Counted from the stretch's first letter, positions 41,910 through 51,382 are shown. The stretch: DNA of 64,000 bases from Coprococcus comes ATCC 27758 (GCF_025149785.1 NZ_CP102277.1:1116001-1180000), one strand, 5' to 3'. Notes: generated by a model not told the origin, from the sequence alone. Numbers and translations are program-made.

Positions 41910-43844
41910 ATGAAGATTACAGACTTACTCAAAAAGCAAAGTATTTGCCTCGATGGCAAGGCAGACTCCAAAGAGCAGGTCATCCGTGAAATGGTCGATC
42001 TGATGGCAGAAGGCGGGAACATCAATGACATTGACACCTATCGTGAAACCGTCTTCAAACGAGAAGAAGAAGGAACTACAGGAATTGGTGAAGGCATTGC
42101 AATCCCGCATGGCAAGACTGAAGCAGTAAGCGCACCGGGACTTGCAGCCATGGTGCTTCCGGAGGGTGTAGATTACGATTCTCTGGACGGAGAACCGGCA
42201 TATCTTATTTTCCTGATCGCAGCACCGAATACAGAGGACAATGTACATCTGGAAGTACTCAGTCGTCTGTCCATGCTTCTGATGGATGAGGATTTCAGAA
42301 ACAAGCTGCTTCATGCAAAGGATGTTGATGAATTTCTTGCTTATGTTGATGCAGCCGAGAAAGAAAAATTCCCGGAAGAAGCAGAAGAAAAAGCAGAAGC
42401 TCCGGCGGATGCATCTGCAAAACCGTATCAGATCCTCGCAGTTACCGCATGCCCGACCGGTATCGCCCATACTTACATGGCGGCGGAAGGTCTGGAAAAG
42501 AAAGCGAAAGAAATGGGAGTTACCATCAAGGTAGAAACAAATGGATCTGGTGGTGCCAAGAACGTACTGACACCGGAAGAAATCGCTGCCTGCGACTGTA
42601 TCATCATTGCAGCCGACAAGGATGTCGCAATGGCAAGATTTGACGGCAAGCCGCTGATCAGTACAAAGGTATCTGACGGAATCAACAAAGCACAGGAGCT
42701 GATCGAACGTGCCTTGAGTGGAAATGCTCCAGTTTATCACAGCAAGGGTGGAGCAACAGAAGAGGGTGGTGCGTCAGCTGACGGAGATACCATCGGACGC
42801 AAGATTTATAAGAGCCTGATGAATGGAGTATCCCATATGCTTCCGTTCGTAATCGGCGGTGGAATCCTGATCGCACTTTCTTTTCTGGTTGACGGTGCTA
42901 ATGCAGGTACAGCAGCATTTGGTAGTGGAACTCCACTTGCAAAATTCTTCAACACCGTTGGAAATACAGCGTTTGGGATGATGTTCCCGATCCTTGCCGG
43001 TTATATTGCAATGGCAATTGGTGACAGACCGGCATTGATGCCTGGTATTGTAGGCGGACTTCTTGCAAAAGCCGGAACTTCTGTATTTCTTGCAGAAGAC
43101 GCATGGATTTCATCCGGATTCTTCGGTGCACTGATCGCCGGATTTGCAGCAGGATACCTGATGATCGGATTGAAGAAATTGTTTGACAAGCTTCCGAAAA
43201 CTCTGGAAGGGACAAAACCGGTTCTTCTGTATCCATTCTTTGGGATTCTGATCATGGCAGCATTTATGATCTTTATCGTAAACCCACCGGTTGGAGCATT
43301 TAACACCTGGCTGAATAATGTCCTTTCCGGAATGGGAGAATCCAGCAAGATGCTTCTGGGAGCGGTTCTTGCAGGTATGATGTCCATTGATTTTGGCGGA
43401 CCGTTCAACAAAGCGGCATATGTATTTGGAACGGCATCCATCGCAAGTGGACAGTTTGATATTATGGCATCTGTTATGATCGGAGGTATGGTTCCACCGA
43501 TCGCAATCGCACTTGCCACCACATTTTTTAAAAACCGTTTCACAAAGAGTGAACAGCAGACAAGTATCACAAACTACATCATGGGACTTTCTTTTATCAC
43601 AGAAGGAGCCATTCCATTTGCAGCATCTGATCCGCTTCGAATCATTCCGCCATGTATAGTTGGTTCTGCAATAGCAGGCGCATTATCCATGATGTTTGGA
43701 TGCGGATCAAGAGCTCCGCATGGAGGAATTTTTGTCATCGGAATTATTGACAATCCATTGATGTTTTTGATAGCATTGGTTGTAGGAGCTGTCGTAGCAA
43801 TGGCGGGAATTGTATTACTCAAAAAGCCATTGAAAGCAGAGTAG
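41910..43844 (+). CDS. fruA: PTS fructose transporter, fused EIIA-EIIB-EIIC
   Basis: 644 residues. EIIA (residues 1-150) has the phospho-His in GEGIAIPHGKTEAVSAPGL. EIIB (about 172-268) has the phospho-Cys in LAVTACPTGIAHTYMAAEGL. EIIC (about 290-640) has eight or more membrane segments with GVSHMLPFVIGGGILIALSF, MMSIDFGGPFNKAAYVFGTA and FITEGAIPFAASDPLRIIPP. Imports fructose while phosphorylating it, giving fructose 1-phosphate for FruK. A charged linker (KEKFPEEAEEKAEAPAD) joins A and B. HPr and enzyme I follow in the same direction, an uncommon all-in-one arrangement. Confidence 0.95.
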   Translation: MKITDLLKKQSICLDGKADSKEQVIREMVDLMAEGGNINDIDTYRETVFKREEEGTTGIGEGIAIPHGKTEAVSAPGLAAMVLPEGVDYDSLDGEPAYLIFLIAAPNTEDNVHLEVLSRLSMLLMDEDFRNKLLHAKDVDEFLAYVDAAEKEKFPEEAEEKAEAPADASAKPYQILAVTACPTGIAHTYMAAEGLEKKAKEMGVTIKVETNGSGGAKNVLTPEEIAACDCIIIAADKDVAMARFDGKPLISTKVSDGINKAQELIERALSGNAPVYHSKGGATEEGGASADGDTIGRKIYKSLMNGVSHMLPFVIGGGILIALSFLVDGANAGTAAFGSGTPLAKFFNTVGNTAFGMMFPILAGYIAMAIGDRPALMPGIVGGLLAKAGTSVFLAEDAWISSGFFGALIAGFAAGYLMIGLKKLFDKLPKTLEGTKPVLLYPFFGILIMAAFMIFIVNPPVGAFNTWLNNVLSGMGESSKMLLGAVLAGMMSIDFGGPFNKAAYVFGTASIASGQFDIMASVMIGGMVPPIAIALATTFFKNRFTKSEQQTSITNYIMGLSFITEGAIPFAASDPLRIIPPCIVGSAIAGALSMMFGCGSRAPHGGIFVIGIIDNPLMFLIALVVGAVVAMAGIVLLKKPLKAE

Positions 43845-43893
43845 TAACTTATTAATTTTCTAAATATTTTTTAAAGAACAGGAGTGTTGAATC

Positions 43894-44157
43894 ATGAAAG
43901 AATTTAAGTATGTAGTAACAGATGCACAGGGAATCCACGCAAGACCGGCAGGAATTCTGGTAAAAGCAATTGCGAAAAAAACTTCAGATATTAAGATCAA
44001 AAAAGCAGGAGATACACGTGAAGTCAATGCAAAGAGCATTATGGCAGTTATGAGTCTTGGTGTAAAAAAGGGAAATGAGGTTATCATCACAGCTGAAGGC
44101 GAAGACGAAGAAGAAGCAATCGCGGAAATCCAGAAAGTATTAGAGGAGAATCTGTAG
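43894..44157 (+). CDS. ptsH: Phosphocarrier protein HPr
   Basis: 87 residues. Carries phosphate from enzyme I to EIIA domains. The active histidine is in GIHARPAGILVK (residue about 15), and the regulatory serine region AKSIMAVMSLGVKKG (Ser near 46) keeps the site for HPr kinase, so it can act in CcpA-type catabolite control. It starts 49 nt after fruA with ACAGGAG and lies 4 nt before ptsI. Confidence 0.95.
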   Translation: MKEFKYVVTDAQGIHARPAGILVKAIAKKTSDIKIKKAGDTREVNAKSIMAVMSLGVKKGNEVIITAEGEDEEEAIAEIQKVLEENL

Positions 44158-44161
44158 GATT

Positions 44162-45784
44162 ATGATTACACTAAGTGGTAAAAGTGTTTTTGGTGGCGTA
44201 GCCATCGGGAAGATTGCTTTCTATAAAAGACAGGAAAAGCAGGTAAGACGGTATCATGTAGAGGATACCGAAGCAGAGGTGGCACGTTTTGAGGAGGCCC
44301 AGGAGACTGCGATCGCACAGCTCGGTGAGTTGTATGACAAGGCAATGGAAGATGTAGGAGAAGCCAATGCGGCAATTTTTGAAGTACATCAGATGATGCT
44401 GATGGATCTGGATTATGTGGATTCGATTAAGAATATTATTACCACCCAGGAAGTCAACGCAGAGTATGCTGTTGCGACGACAGGAGATAACTTCTCCCAG
44501 ATGTTTGCATCTATGGATGATGCTTACATGCAGGGACGTGCGGCCGATGTAAAAGATGTATCGGACCGACTTCTCGGTATCCTTTCGGATGCCGGGGAAA
44601 GCGGTGTTGTGGCAGATGAACCGGTGATCGTGGCAGCAGATGATCTGGTACCGAGTGAGACTGTTCAGCTCGACAAGTCCAAAGTGCTTGCATTTGCAAC
44701 CATGTACGGATCAGCAAATTCCCATACGGCAATCCTTGCAAGGACCATGAACATCCCGGCCGTTATTGGTCTGGGAGAAGGGCTTGCAAAAGAATATGAC
44801 GGACATATGGCAGCCATCGACGGCTTTACCGGGACCGTCTACATTGATCCGGATGAAGAGACCATGAAGGCTATGACCGAAAAGCGCGAAGAAGACCGCA
44901 GACAGAAAACACTTCTGGAAGAACTGAAGGGCAAAGAGAATGTCACCCTTTCCGGACAGAAGATCAATGTCTATGCGAATATCGGTAATCTTTCCGATGT
45001 GGGCGCCGTACTAAAAAATGATGCAGGAGGGATCGGACTTTTCCGAAGCGAGTTCCTGTATCTGGAAAGCGAAGATTTCCCGACCGAAGAACAGCAGTTC
45101 CAGGTATACAAACAGGTTGCAGAAAATATGGCAGGCAAAAAGGTCATTATCCGTACCCTGGATATCGGAGCAGACAAGCAGGTGGATTACTTTGGACTTG
45201 ACAAAGAAGAGAACCCGGCACTGGGATACCGGGCAATCCGTATCTGCCTGACAAGACCGGAGATCTTCAAGACCCAGCTTCGTGCCTTGTACCGGGCATC
45301 TGCTTACGGACAGATCGCCATTATGTTCCCGATGATCATTTCGGTAAAAGAAGTGAAGCAGATCAAGGTGATCATCGAAGAGGTCAAAGAAGAGCTTCGT
45401 GAGGCACAGATCCCATTCCGTGAGGATGTGGAACTGGGAATCATGATTGAGACACCGGCTGCCGTTATGATGAGCCGTGAGCTTGCAAAAGAAGTGGATT
45501 TCTTCAGCGTAGGGACCAATGATCTGACCCAGTACACGCTGGCAATCGACCGTCAGAACCAGAAGCTGGATGCCTTCTACGATCCGCACCACCCGGCAGT
45601 CCTTGCAATGATCCGCATGGCAGCCGAAAATGCCCACGCAGAAGGCAAATGGATCGGAATCTGCGGCGAACTCGGAGCTGACCTCGAACTGACCGAAGAA
45701 TTCTTAAGCATGGGATTAGACGAATTATCCGTATCCCCTGCAATTGTACTTCCGCTCAGAAAGAAGATCAGAGAGAGCAAATAG
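44162..45784 (+). CDS. ptsI: PTS enzyme I, phosphoenolpyruvate-protein phosphotransferase
   Basis: 540 residues. Takes phosphate from PEP to HPr. N-terminal swivelling domain with the active histidine in YGSANSHTAILARTMNIPAV; PEP-binding barrel with GIGLFRSEFLYLESEDFPTE, VIIRTLDIGADKQVDYF, NPALGYRAIRICL, LGIMIETPAAVMM, VGTNDLTQYTLAIDRQN and the Cys/Gly region GICGELGADLELTEEFL. Complete, with standard length. Ends the fru-pts operon before a strong terminator. Confidence 0.96.
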   Translation: MITLSGKSVFGGVAIGKIAFYKRQEKQVRRYHVEDTEAEVARFEEAQETAIAQLGELYDKAMEDVGEANAAIFEVHQMMLMDLDYVDSIKNIITTQEVNAEYAVATTGDNFSQMFASMDDAYMQGRAADVKDVSDRLLGILSDAGESGVVADEPVIVAADDLVPSETVQLDKSKVLAFATMYGSANSHTAILARTMNIPAVIGLGEGLAKEYDGHMAAIDGFTGTVYIDPDEETMKAMTEKREEDRRQKTLLEELKGKENVTLSGQKINVYANIGNLSDVGAVLKNDAGGIGLFRSEFLYLESEDFPTEEQQFQVYKQVAENMAGKKVIIRTLDIGADKQVDYFGLDKEENPALGYRAIRICLTRPEIFKTQLRALYRASAYGQIAIMFPMIISVKEVKQIKVIIEEVKEELREAQIPFREDVELGIMIETPAAVMMSRELAKEVDFFSVGTNDLTQYTLAIDRQNQKLDAFYDPHHPAVLAMIRMAAENAHAEGKWIGICGELGADLELTEEFLSMGLDELSVSPAIVLPLRKKIRESK

Positions 45785-45835
45785 TTGCGGTATACAGCTA
45801 CTATGAACAGTAATAGCGAACAAGAGTTAGAAATC

Positions 45836-45873
45836 AGAGAGAAAGTAATGTGTTTACTTTCTCTCTTTTTTTT
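45836..45873 (+). terminator. Intrinsic terminator of the fru-pts operon
   Basis: AGAGAGAAAGTA (45836-45847) pairs perfectly with TACTTTCTCTCT (45855-45866) across a 7-nt loop, followed by a run of T. Confidence 0.9.
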
Positions 45874-45964
45874 GCTAAAATATTCTCTGCTACAAGAAAA
45901 TTGTACGAGGATATTTTAAGGAGTGAGAGGGAATATCCGAGACAGACAGCAGGAGGAAAACAAT

Positions 45965-47347
45965 ATGTTGGAAAAGGTGTTTAAGCTTAAAGAAAATCAC
46001 ACCGACGTCAAAACTGAGATTCTTGCAGGTATTACGACATTTATGACGATGGCGTATATCCTGGCAGTCAATCCAAGCATTCTTTCCGCAGCGGGTATGG
46101 ATCAGGGGGCAGTCTTTACTGCAACAGCACTTGCATCATTGATCGGTACGCTGTGTATGGCAGCATTTGCAAATTATCCATTTGCACTTGCACCTGGTAT
46201 GGGACTGAATGCTTACTTTGCTTATACTGTAGTAATTGGTATGGGCTACTCATGGCAGACTGCACTGACTGCAGTATTTGCAGAGGGTATTATTTTCATT
46301 ATTCTTTCCCTGACGAATGTCAGAGAAGCAATCTTCAATGCGATCCCAACTTGTCTTAAGACAGCAGTCAGCGTTGGTATCGGATTATTTATTGCATTTC
46401 TTGGACTTCAGAATGCGAATATCGTTGTCGGAGGATCTACTCTGGTACAGCTCTTCTCTGTAGATGCATATAATCAGGCAAATGGAGTGGAAGCAAGCTT
46501 CAATAACGTTGGAATTACTGTACTTCTTGCAATCATAGGTGTGCTGATCACAGCAATCATGGTGATTAAGAACATCAAAGGAAATATCCTTTGGGGTATC
46601 TTGATCACATGGATACTTGGAATCATCTGCCAGATAGCAGGTCTTTATGTACCGAATCCGGAGATCGGATTCTACAGTCTGCTTCCGGATTTCAGTTCCG
46701 GACTTGCAATTCCAAGCCTTGCACCGGTATTTGGAAAGCTTGATTTTAAGAATGTATTTTCACTGGAATTCGTTGTTGTAGTATTTGCATTCCTTTTCGT
46801 AGATCTTTTTGATACACTCGGAACTCTGATCGGTGTATCTACAAAGGCAGGCATGCTTGACAAAGACGGAAAGCTTCCGAGAATCAAAGGGGCACTGATG
46901 GCAGATGCGGTTGCAACTACAGTTGGAGCAGTACTCGGAACTTCTACAACAACAACATTCGTAGAGAGTGCTTCTGGTGTAACAGAAGGAGGACGTACAG
47001 GTTTAACATCCCTGACAACAGCGATTCTGTTTGGAATTTCCCTTTTCTTATCACCGATCTTTCTTGCAATTCCGTCCTTTGCGACAGCTCCGGCACTGAT
47101 CATCGTCGGCTTCTATATGCTGAGCAATGTGGCAGGAATTAACTTCAGTGATTACAGCGAAGGAATTCCGTGCTTTATCTGTATCGCGGCAATGCCATTC
47201 TGCTACAGTATTTCAGAAGGTATTTCCATGGGAGTGATTTCTTATGTAGTAATCAACGTACTTACAGGAAAAGCAAAAGAAAAGAAGATCAGTGTACTGA
47301 TGTATGTACTGGTGATACTGTTTATCCTGAAATATATTTTCTTATAA
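45965..47347 (+). CDS. NCS2 family purine permease (AzgA/PbuG type)
   Basis: 460 residues from the ATG at 45965, placed by AGGAGGAAAAC; a more distal in-frame start has no site. Twelve or more membrane segments. Motifs: TEILAGITTFMTMAYILAVN, FALAPGMGLNAYFAYTVVIG, FAFLFVDLFDTLGTLIGVST (metal-free Asp site of this subfamily), and LGTSTTTTFVESASGVTEGG. These mark the AzgA-like hypoxanthine/guanine/adenine:proton symporters rather than the xanthine or uracil branch. I looked for a purine riboswitch in the 90 nt ahead of it and saw none. Confidence 0.9.
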   Translation: MLEKVFKLKENHTDVKTEILAGITTFMTMAYILAVNPSILSAAGMDQGAVFTATALASLIGTLCMAAFANYPFALAPGMGLNAYFAYTVVIGMGYSWQTALTAVFAEGIIFIILSLTNVREAIFNAIPTCLKTAVSVGIGLFIAFLGLQNANIVVGGSTLVQLFSVDAYNQANGVEASFNNVGITVLLAIIGVLITAIMVIKNIKGNILWGILITWILGIICQIAGLYVPNPEIGFYSLLPDFSSGLAIPSLAPVFGKLDFKNVFSLEFVVVVFAFLFVDLFDTLGTLIGVSTKAGMLDKDGKLPRIKGALMADAVATTVGAVLGTSTTTTFVESASGVTEGGRTGLTSLTTAILFGISLFLSPIFLAIPSFATAPALIIVGFYMLSNVAGINFSDYSEGIPCFICIAAMPFCYSISEGISMGVISYVVINVLTGKAKEKKISVLMYVLVILFILKYIFL

Positions 47348-47486
47348 GATGATGATACCAGGGGCAAAAAGGTCAGAAAGCCGATGCAAGCTTGCTTAGC
47401 AATGGAGCAATCTGATTACACCAGTGAGCGGCAAAATTTATTTTTGACACTCACATCATAAGATAAAAAGAATATGGGGATATGTG
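47348..47486. other. Intergenic stretch
   Basis: About 140 nt between the purine permease gene and the next terminator. No gene is supported. A GATGCAAGCTTGCTTAGC segment is partly self-complementary, and CAATGGAGCAATC slightly recalls the FB1 core, but too weakly to call a copy. Confidence 0.3.
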
Positions 47487-47531
47487 AAAGCACAGGGACT
47501 GTCCGGTAACGGATAGGATTCTGTGCTTTTT
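47487..47531 (+). terminator. Intrinsic terminator
   Basis: AAAGCACAG (47487-47495) pairs with CTGTGCTTT (47521-47529); an inner TCCG/CGGA stem fills the loop; TTTTT follows. Confidence 0.8.
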
Positions 47532-47567
47532 GCGTGTCAGAATCGGTGCCGGGTGAGATACTTTGGA

Positions 47568-47597
47568 TTGACTAGGACCCGTACAAATTGCTATAAT
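47568..47597 (+). promoter_or_regulatory. Promoter of the ABC-F gene
   Basis: TTGACT (47568-47573), 18 nt, TATAAT (47592-47597). The position excludes the in-frame ATG at 47596 as a start codon and supports the one at 47635. Confidence 0.7.
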
Positions 47598-47634
47598 GGA
47601 AAAAGACAAAACAGAGAATCACAGGGGAAAATAT

Positions 47635-49458
47635 ATGAATTTACTGACAATGGAACATGTATCCAAAGCCTATACGGATCGTGTGCTTCTGGATGATGTG
47701 GGATTTGGAATCAATAAAAATGAAAAAATTGGTGTGATCGGAGTCAACGGAATGGGTAAATCCACTTTGCTGAAAATCGTTGCCGGAATCGAAGAAAGTG
47801 ATGCCGGAACGATCAGCATGGGGAATCAGGTGAAGATCTGCTATCTTCCGCAGACGCCGGTATTTGAAGCAGGAACAACAATTCTTCGCGCGGCAACAGA
47901 AGGAAATTATGATGAGCTGAACCGCTGGACGATCGAGGCAGAAGCAAAGTCTATGCTGAATCAGCTTGGATTTACCGATTATGATGAAAAGATTGAGCAT
48001 ATGTCCGGCGGACAGAAGAAAAGGGTGGCACTTGTCCGGGCACTTTTAACACCGGCAGACATTCTGGTCCTTGACGAACCGACGAACCATTTGGACAATG
48101 AGATGTCCGAATGGCTGGAAGAATATCTGATCCAATTCCGGGGAGCGATCCTGATGGTTACGCATGACCGTTATTTCCTGGACCGTGTGGTAAATCGTAT
48201 CGTGGAAGTTGATCATGGGAAATTATATAACTATCCAGGCAATTATTCCGAGTTTGTGCGTCTGAAAGCCGAGCGTCAGAACATGGAGCTTGCCACAGAA
48301 CGTAAGAGAAAAAGCCTTTTGCGTACGGAGCTGGAATGGCTACACCGCGGCGCAAGGGCGAGAAGTACCAAACAGAAAGCGCATATTGACCGGATTCATG
48401 CTATGCAGGAAATGAAAGATATTCAGGAAGAAAAGCGAGTAATGCTGGATTCTGTGGCTTCCCGTATGGGGAATAAAACAATCGAACTTTCCGGAATCTG
48501 CAAATCTTATGGAGAAAAGAAGCTGATCGAAGATTTCTCTTATATTTTTCTGAAGAAAGACCGAATCGGAATTATTGGACATAATGGATGTGGAAAATCG
48601 ACGCTGCTCAAGATTATCAACGGGATCATAAAACCGGATGTCGGAACTATTGAAATTGGACAGACAATCAAGATTGGCTATTTCTCGCAGGAGAATGAAT
48701 ATATGGATGAATCCGAGCGTGTCATTGATTATGTAAAAGAAGCAGGTGAGTACATTGCAACTTCTGACGGGAAGATTACCGCGTCCCAGATGCTGGAACG
48801 ATTTCTTTTTGACGGGGCAATGCAGTGGTCGAGGATCGAAAAGTTATCCGGAGGCGAGAAACGGAGACTTTATCTACTACGTGTTTTGATGGAAGCACCA
48901 AATGTACTGATCCTGGATGAGCCAACCAATGATCTGGATATCCAGACGCTGACAATCCTGGAGGATTATCTGGATCATTTTGATGGTATTATTCTGATTG
49001 TATCCCATGACCGGTACTTCCTAGATCGTACTGTCAGTCGTATTTTTGCATTTAATGGAGGTGGAAAAATCCGCCAGTCGGAAGGTGGATACTCCGATTA
49101 TCTGATCCGTGTGGAGCTTGAAAAACCGAAAGACGGACAGACAATTGCAGAAAATATGTCAGATGCAGCTTCTGCACAGACCGGTGAGTCTGACAGCAAA
49201 AAGATCTGGAAGCAGCGGGAAAAAAAGCTGAAATTTTCTTATAAGGAACAGCGGGAATACGAGACGATCGATGAGGATATCGCAAAGCTGGAAGAGACGA
49301 TCGAAAAGCTGGATCGGGAGATGGTTAAGAATGCCACCAATTCCGTGAAGTTGTCCGAACTTATGAAAGAGAAAGAAGAAACAGAAACAACACTGGAAGA
49401 AAAGATGGACAGATGGGTGTACTTGAATGATCTTGCTGAGCAGATAGAAAATCAGTAA
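47635..49458 (+). CDS. ABC-F family ATPase (Uup/YfmR-like)
   Basis: 607 residues from the ATG at 47635 behind CAGGGGAAAA. Two ATPase domains without membrane segments: first Walker A GVNGMGKSTLLKIVAG, signature HMSGGQKKRVALVRALL, Walker B ADILVLDEPTNHLDNEMSEW; linker of charged helices (RKRKSLLRTELEWLHRGARA); second Walker A GHNGCGKSTLLKIING, signature KLSGGEKRRLYLLRVLM, Walker B NVLILDEPTNDLD. The C-terminus is a long coiled coil (residues about 520-605). The EQ-type Glu residues are intact. Such proteins act on stalled ribosomes; the C-terminal coil resembles Uup/YfmR more than antibiotic-resistance members. Confidence 0.92.
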   Translation: MNLLTMEHVSKAYTDRVLLDDVGFGINKNEKIGVIGVNGMGKSTLLKIVAGIEESDAGTISMGNQVKICYLPQTPVFEAGTTILRAATEGNYDELNRWTIEAEAKSMLNQLGFTDYDEKIEHMSGGQKKRVALVRALLTPADILVLDEPTNHLDNEMSEWLEEYLIQFRGAILMVTHDRYFLDRVVNRIVEVDHGKLYNYPGNYSEFVRLKAERQNMELATERKRKSLLRTELEWLHRGARARSTKQKAHIDRIHAMQEMKDIQEEKRVMLDSVASRMGNKTIELSGICKSYGEKKLIEDFSYIFLKKDRIGIIGHNGCGKSTLLKIINGIIKPDVGTIEIGQTIKIGYFSQENEYMDESERVIDYVKEAGEYIATSDGKITASQMLERFLFDGAMQWSRIEKLSGGEKRRLYLLRVLMEAPNVLILDEPTNDLDIQTLTILEDYLDHFDGIILIVSHDRYFLDRTVSRIFAFNGGGKIRQSEGGYSDYLIRVELEKPKDGQTIAENMSDAASAQTGESDSKKIWKQREKKLKFSYKEQREYETIDEDIAKLEETIEKLDREMVKNATNSVKLSELMKEKEETETTLEEKMDRWVYLNDLAEQIENQ

Positions 49459-49463
49459 AGTGA

Positions 49464-49493
49464 TTGACAGATTTACAGATGATAAAGTATAGG
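49464..49493 (+). promoter_or_regulatory. Candidate promoter of the DUF975 gene
   Basis: TTGACA (49464-49469), 18 nt, TATAGG (49488-49493), about 40 nt before the ATG at 49535. Confidence 0.5.
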
Positions 49494-49534
49494 TAGTGAG
49501 AATCATATCAATGTATTCGAAGGAGGAGAGGTAT

Positions 49535-50242
49535 ATGATGTGGAATAGAGCAGAACTTAAAATGAGAGGCAATATGGCATTTAAGAAGAATTATGTGTCA
49601 GCCGTTGTAGTTGCGCTTCTGATGGGAATCTTTGGCACAGTCTCTGGCGAATCCAGTGCAAGACGGGTAAGTGAGAATTCAGATATATATAGTGGAAATT
49701 TATTTAATGTGGGAATGATTACCGGATTACTTGCAGGAATCGCAACGGTAGTAATACTGATTGTCCTTGTGGCAAAAGTATTTGTAGGTAATCTCCTGAA
49801 AATGGGTGGATATCGGTTCTTTATCCTGAACCAGACTGCACAGCCGGGAATCGGAACATTGCTTGACGGTTTCCGTTCCGGACATTATGTTAATATTGTT
49901 CTTACCATGTTTTTAAGAGATTTATTTACTACACTTTGGAGTCTGCTTTTGGTGGTACCTGGAATCGTTAAGCATTATGAATATCTGATGGTACCATATA
50001 TTATTGCTGAGAATCCGGCAATGGATTACAAAGAAGCATTCCAGATCAGTAAACAGATGATGGATGGAGAAAAAATGGAAGCATTTATCATGGATCTGTC
50101 ATTCCTTGGATGGTATCTGCTGAGTGCGGTTACCTGTGGACTTCTTGCGATTTTTTATGTAAATCCGTATGTACAGGCATCCTTTGCGGAGATGTACACA
50201 TTCAATAAGCAGAAGGCTTATCAGGAGGGATATATCCGGTAA
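49535..50242 (+). CDS. DUF975 family membrane protein
   Basis: 235 residues from the ATG at 49535, placed by AAGGAGGAGAGG; a second ATG follows directly. It begins with the family signature NRAELKMRGNMAFKKNYV and has four to five membrane segments (VSAVVVALLMGIFGTVSG, ITGLLAGIATVVILIVLVAK, FTTLWSLLLVVPGIVKHYEY, LGWYLLSAVTCGLLAIFYV). YIIAENPAMDYKEAFQISKQ is the conserved cytosolic loop. Widespread in Clostridia and of unknown function, possibly envelope-related. Confidence 0.85.
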   Translation: MMWNRAELKMRGNMAFKKNYVSAVVVALLMGIFGTVSGESSARRVSENSDIYSGNLFNVGMITGLLAGIATVVILIVLVAKVFVGNLLKMGGYRFFILNQTAQPGIGTLLDGFRSGHYVNIVLTMFLRDLFTTLWSLLLVVPGIVKHYEYLMVPYIIAENPAMDYKEAFQISKQMMDGEKMEAFIMDLSFLGWYLLSAVTCGLLAIFYVNPYVQASFAEMYTFNKQKAYQEGYIR

Positions 50243-50279
50243 GAGTTTCAGAAAGATAAATTTTAAAATGTAAGAATAG

Positions 50280-50321
50280 AGCGCAGACGCTGGCTTAAAA
50301 TGAAGCGTCTGCGCTTTTATT
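50280..50321 (+). terminator. Intrinsic terminator between convergent genes
   Basis: AGCGCAGACGC (50280-50290) pairs perfectly with GCGTCTGCGCT (50305-50315), followed by TTTTATTT. Its end touches the stop codon of the minus-strand binding-protein gene. Confidence 0.85.
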
Positions 50322-51382
50322 TAGTGGGCGGCCTTCTTCGCAAAGGTAGTCGTAACTAGTTCTTCATAAGGAACACGCTCTTTCAGCTCACCGGAGTTTT
50401 CCAGAATATCCTGCAGCAGATTGAAGCTTTCTTCGTTGAAGATCAGATCCGATTTCCAGGTGTCTTGTTCGTAGTAACGGCTGACAATGGTTGTAATTGT
50501 AGCGAGATCGGTTTCCTTGAACTGTGGTGCAATGACTTTTGCAATCTCTTCCGGAGTATGGGACTGAACGAAATCCATTCCTTTTTGCAGGGCATTGGTG
50601 AATTTCTGGATGATGTTCGGATTAGCATTCAGATAACTTGTTTTGGCACTATAGGCGGTGTATGGGACATAGCCGGAATCAACGCCGAGAGAAGCAACGA
50701 CATAACCGGAATTTTCCGCTTCAAGGGCAGTAGCGCTCGGTTCAAATTCGATGGTATAGTCTGCCTGCCCACCGGAAAATGCAGCAGCGGTTGAACCGAA
50801 ATCAATACTCTGGTTGATAGAAAGATCCTTCTGTGGATTAATTCCGTTTTTTTTCAAAATGTATTCAAAGACCATTTCCGGCATGCCACCTTTTCTTCCG
50901 CCAAGAACGTCTTTTCCTTTCAGATCATCCCATGAAAAATCCGGCATTTCTTCACGTGCGACCAGAAAGTTTCCGGCGCGTTGCGTAAGCTGTGCGAAGT
51001 TTTTGATGACATCATTTGCACCCTCCTGGTAAGTATAAATCGAAGATTCACTTCCCATAAAGCCAATATCTGCCTCACCGGAGAGGACGGCGGTCATAAC
51101 TTTATCCGCCCCAAAACCAGTAACAAGAGTCAAATTAATTCCTTCATCCGCAAAATACCCATTTTCAATCGCAACGTATTGCGGGGCATAGAAGATAGAA
51201 TGGGCGACTTCGTTCAGTGTCACAGAGACAGGAGAAGAATTGGTGTCATGATTGGCTTGGGAAGTGACGGTTTCAGTTTTAGGATTCGTAGCATTATCAT
51301 CGGCAGGTGCAGAGCTGCAGGCTGATAAAAGGCCGACAGTTATAGCAGAAACAAAAAGTAAGGATATAAAATTTTTTTTCAT
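50321..51382 (-). CDS. Orphan ABC transporter substrate-binding lipoprotein (SsuA/THI5-like)
   Basis: 353 residues from the ATG at 51382, placed by AGGAGGACTT; ten upstream codons are open without a site. A lipoprotein signal peptide (KKNFISLLFVSAITVGLLSAC, lipobox LSAC) anchors it on the outer face of the membrane. The binding-protein type 2 fold is of the NMT1/SsuA class: LNEVAHSIFYAPQYVAIENG, FADEGINLTLVTGFGADKV, SGEADIGFMGSESSIY, GRKGGMPEMVFEYILKKNG. Ligands of this class include sulfonates, nitrate and thiamine precursors. The permease and ATPase genes normally beside it are absent. Confidence 0.87.
   Translation of the reverse strand: MKKNFISLLFVSAITVGLLSACSSAPADDNATNPKTETVTSQANHDTNSSPVSVTLNEVAHSIFYAPQYVAIENGYFADEGINLTLVTGFGADKVMTAVLSGEADIGFMGSESSIYTYQEGANDVIKNFAQLTQRAGNFLVAREEMPDFSWDDLKGKDVLGGRKGGMPEMVFEYILKKNGINPQKDLSINQSIDFGSTAAAFSGGQADYTIEFEPSATALEAENSGYVVASLGVDSGYVPYTAYSAKTSYLNANPNIIQKFTNALQKGMDFVQSHTPEEIAKVIAPQFKETDLATITTIVSRYYEQDTWKSDLIFNEESFNLLQDILENSGELKERVPYEELVTTTFAKKAAH

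Noticed and set aside
45874-45964. Purine riboswitch ahead of the NCS2 permease gene
   Set aside because: The 90-nt gap is too short for the aptamer plus expression platform and shows none of the conserved loop sequences.
47596-47634. Upstream ATG for the ABC-F protein
   Set aside because: This ATG overlaps the -10 box (TATAAT at 47592-47597) and would lie upstream of the transcript start; the ATG at 47635 has a ribosome binding site and matches family starts.
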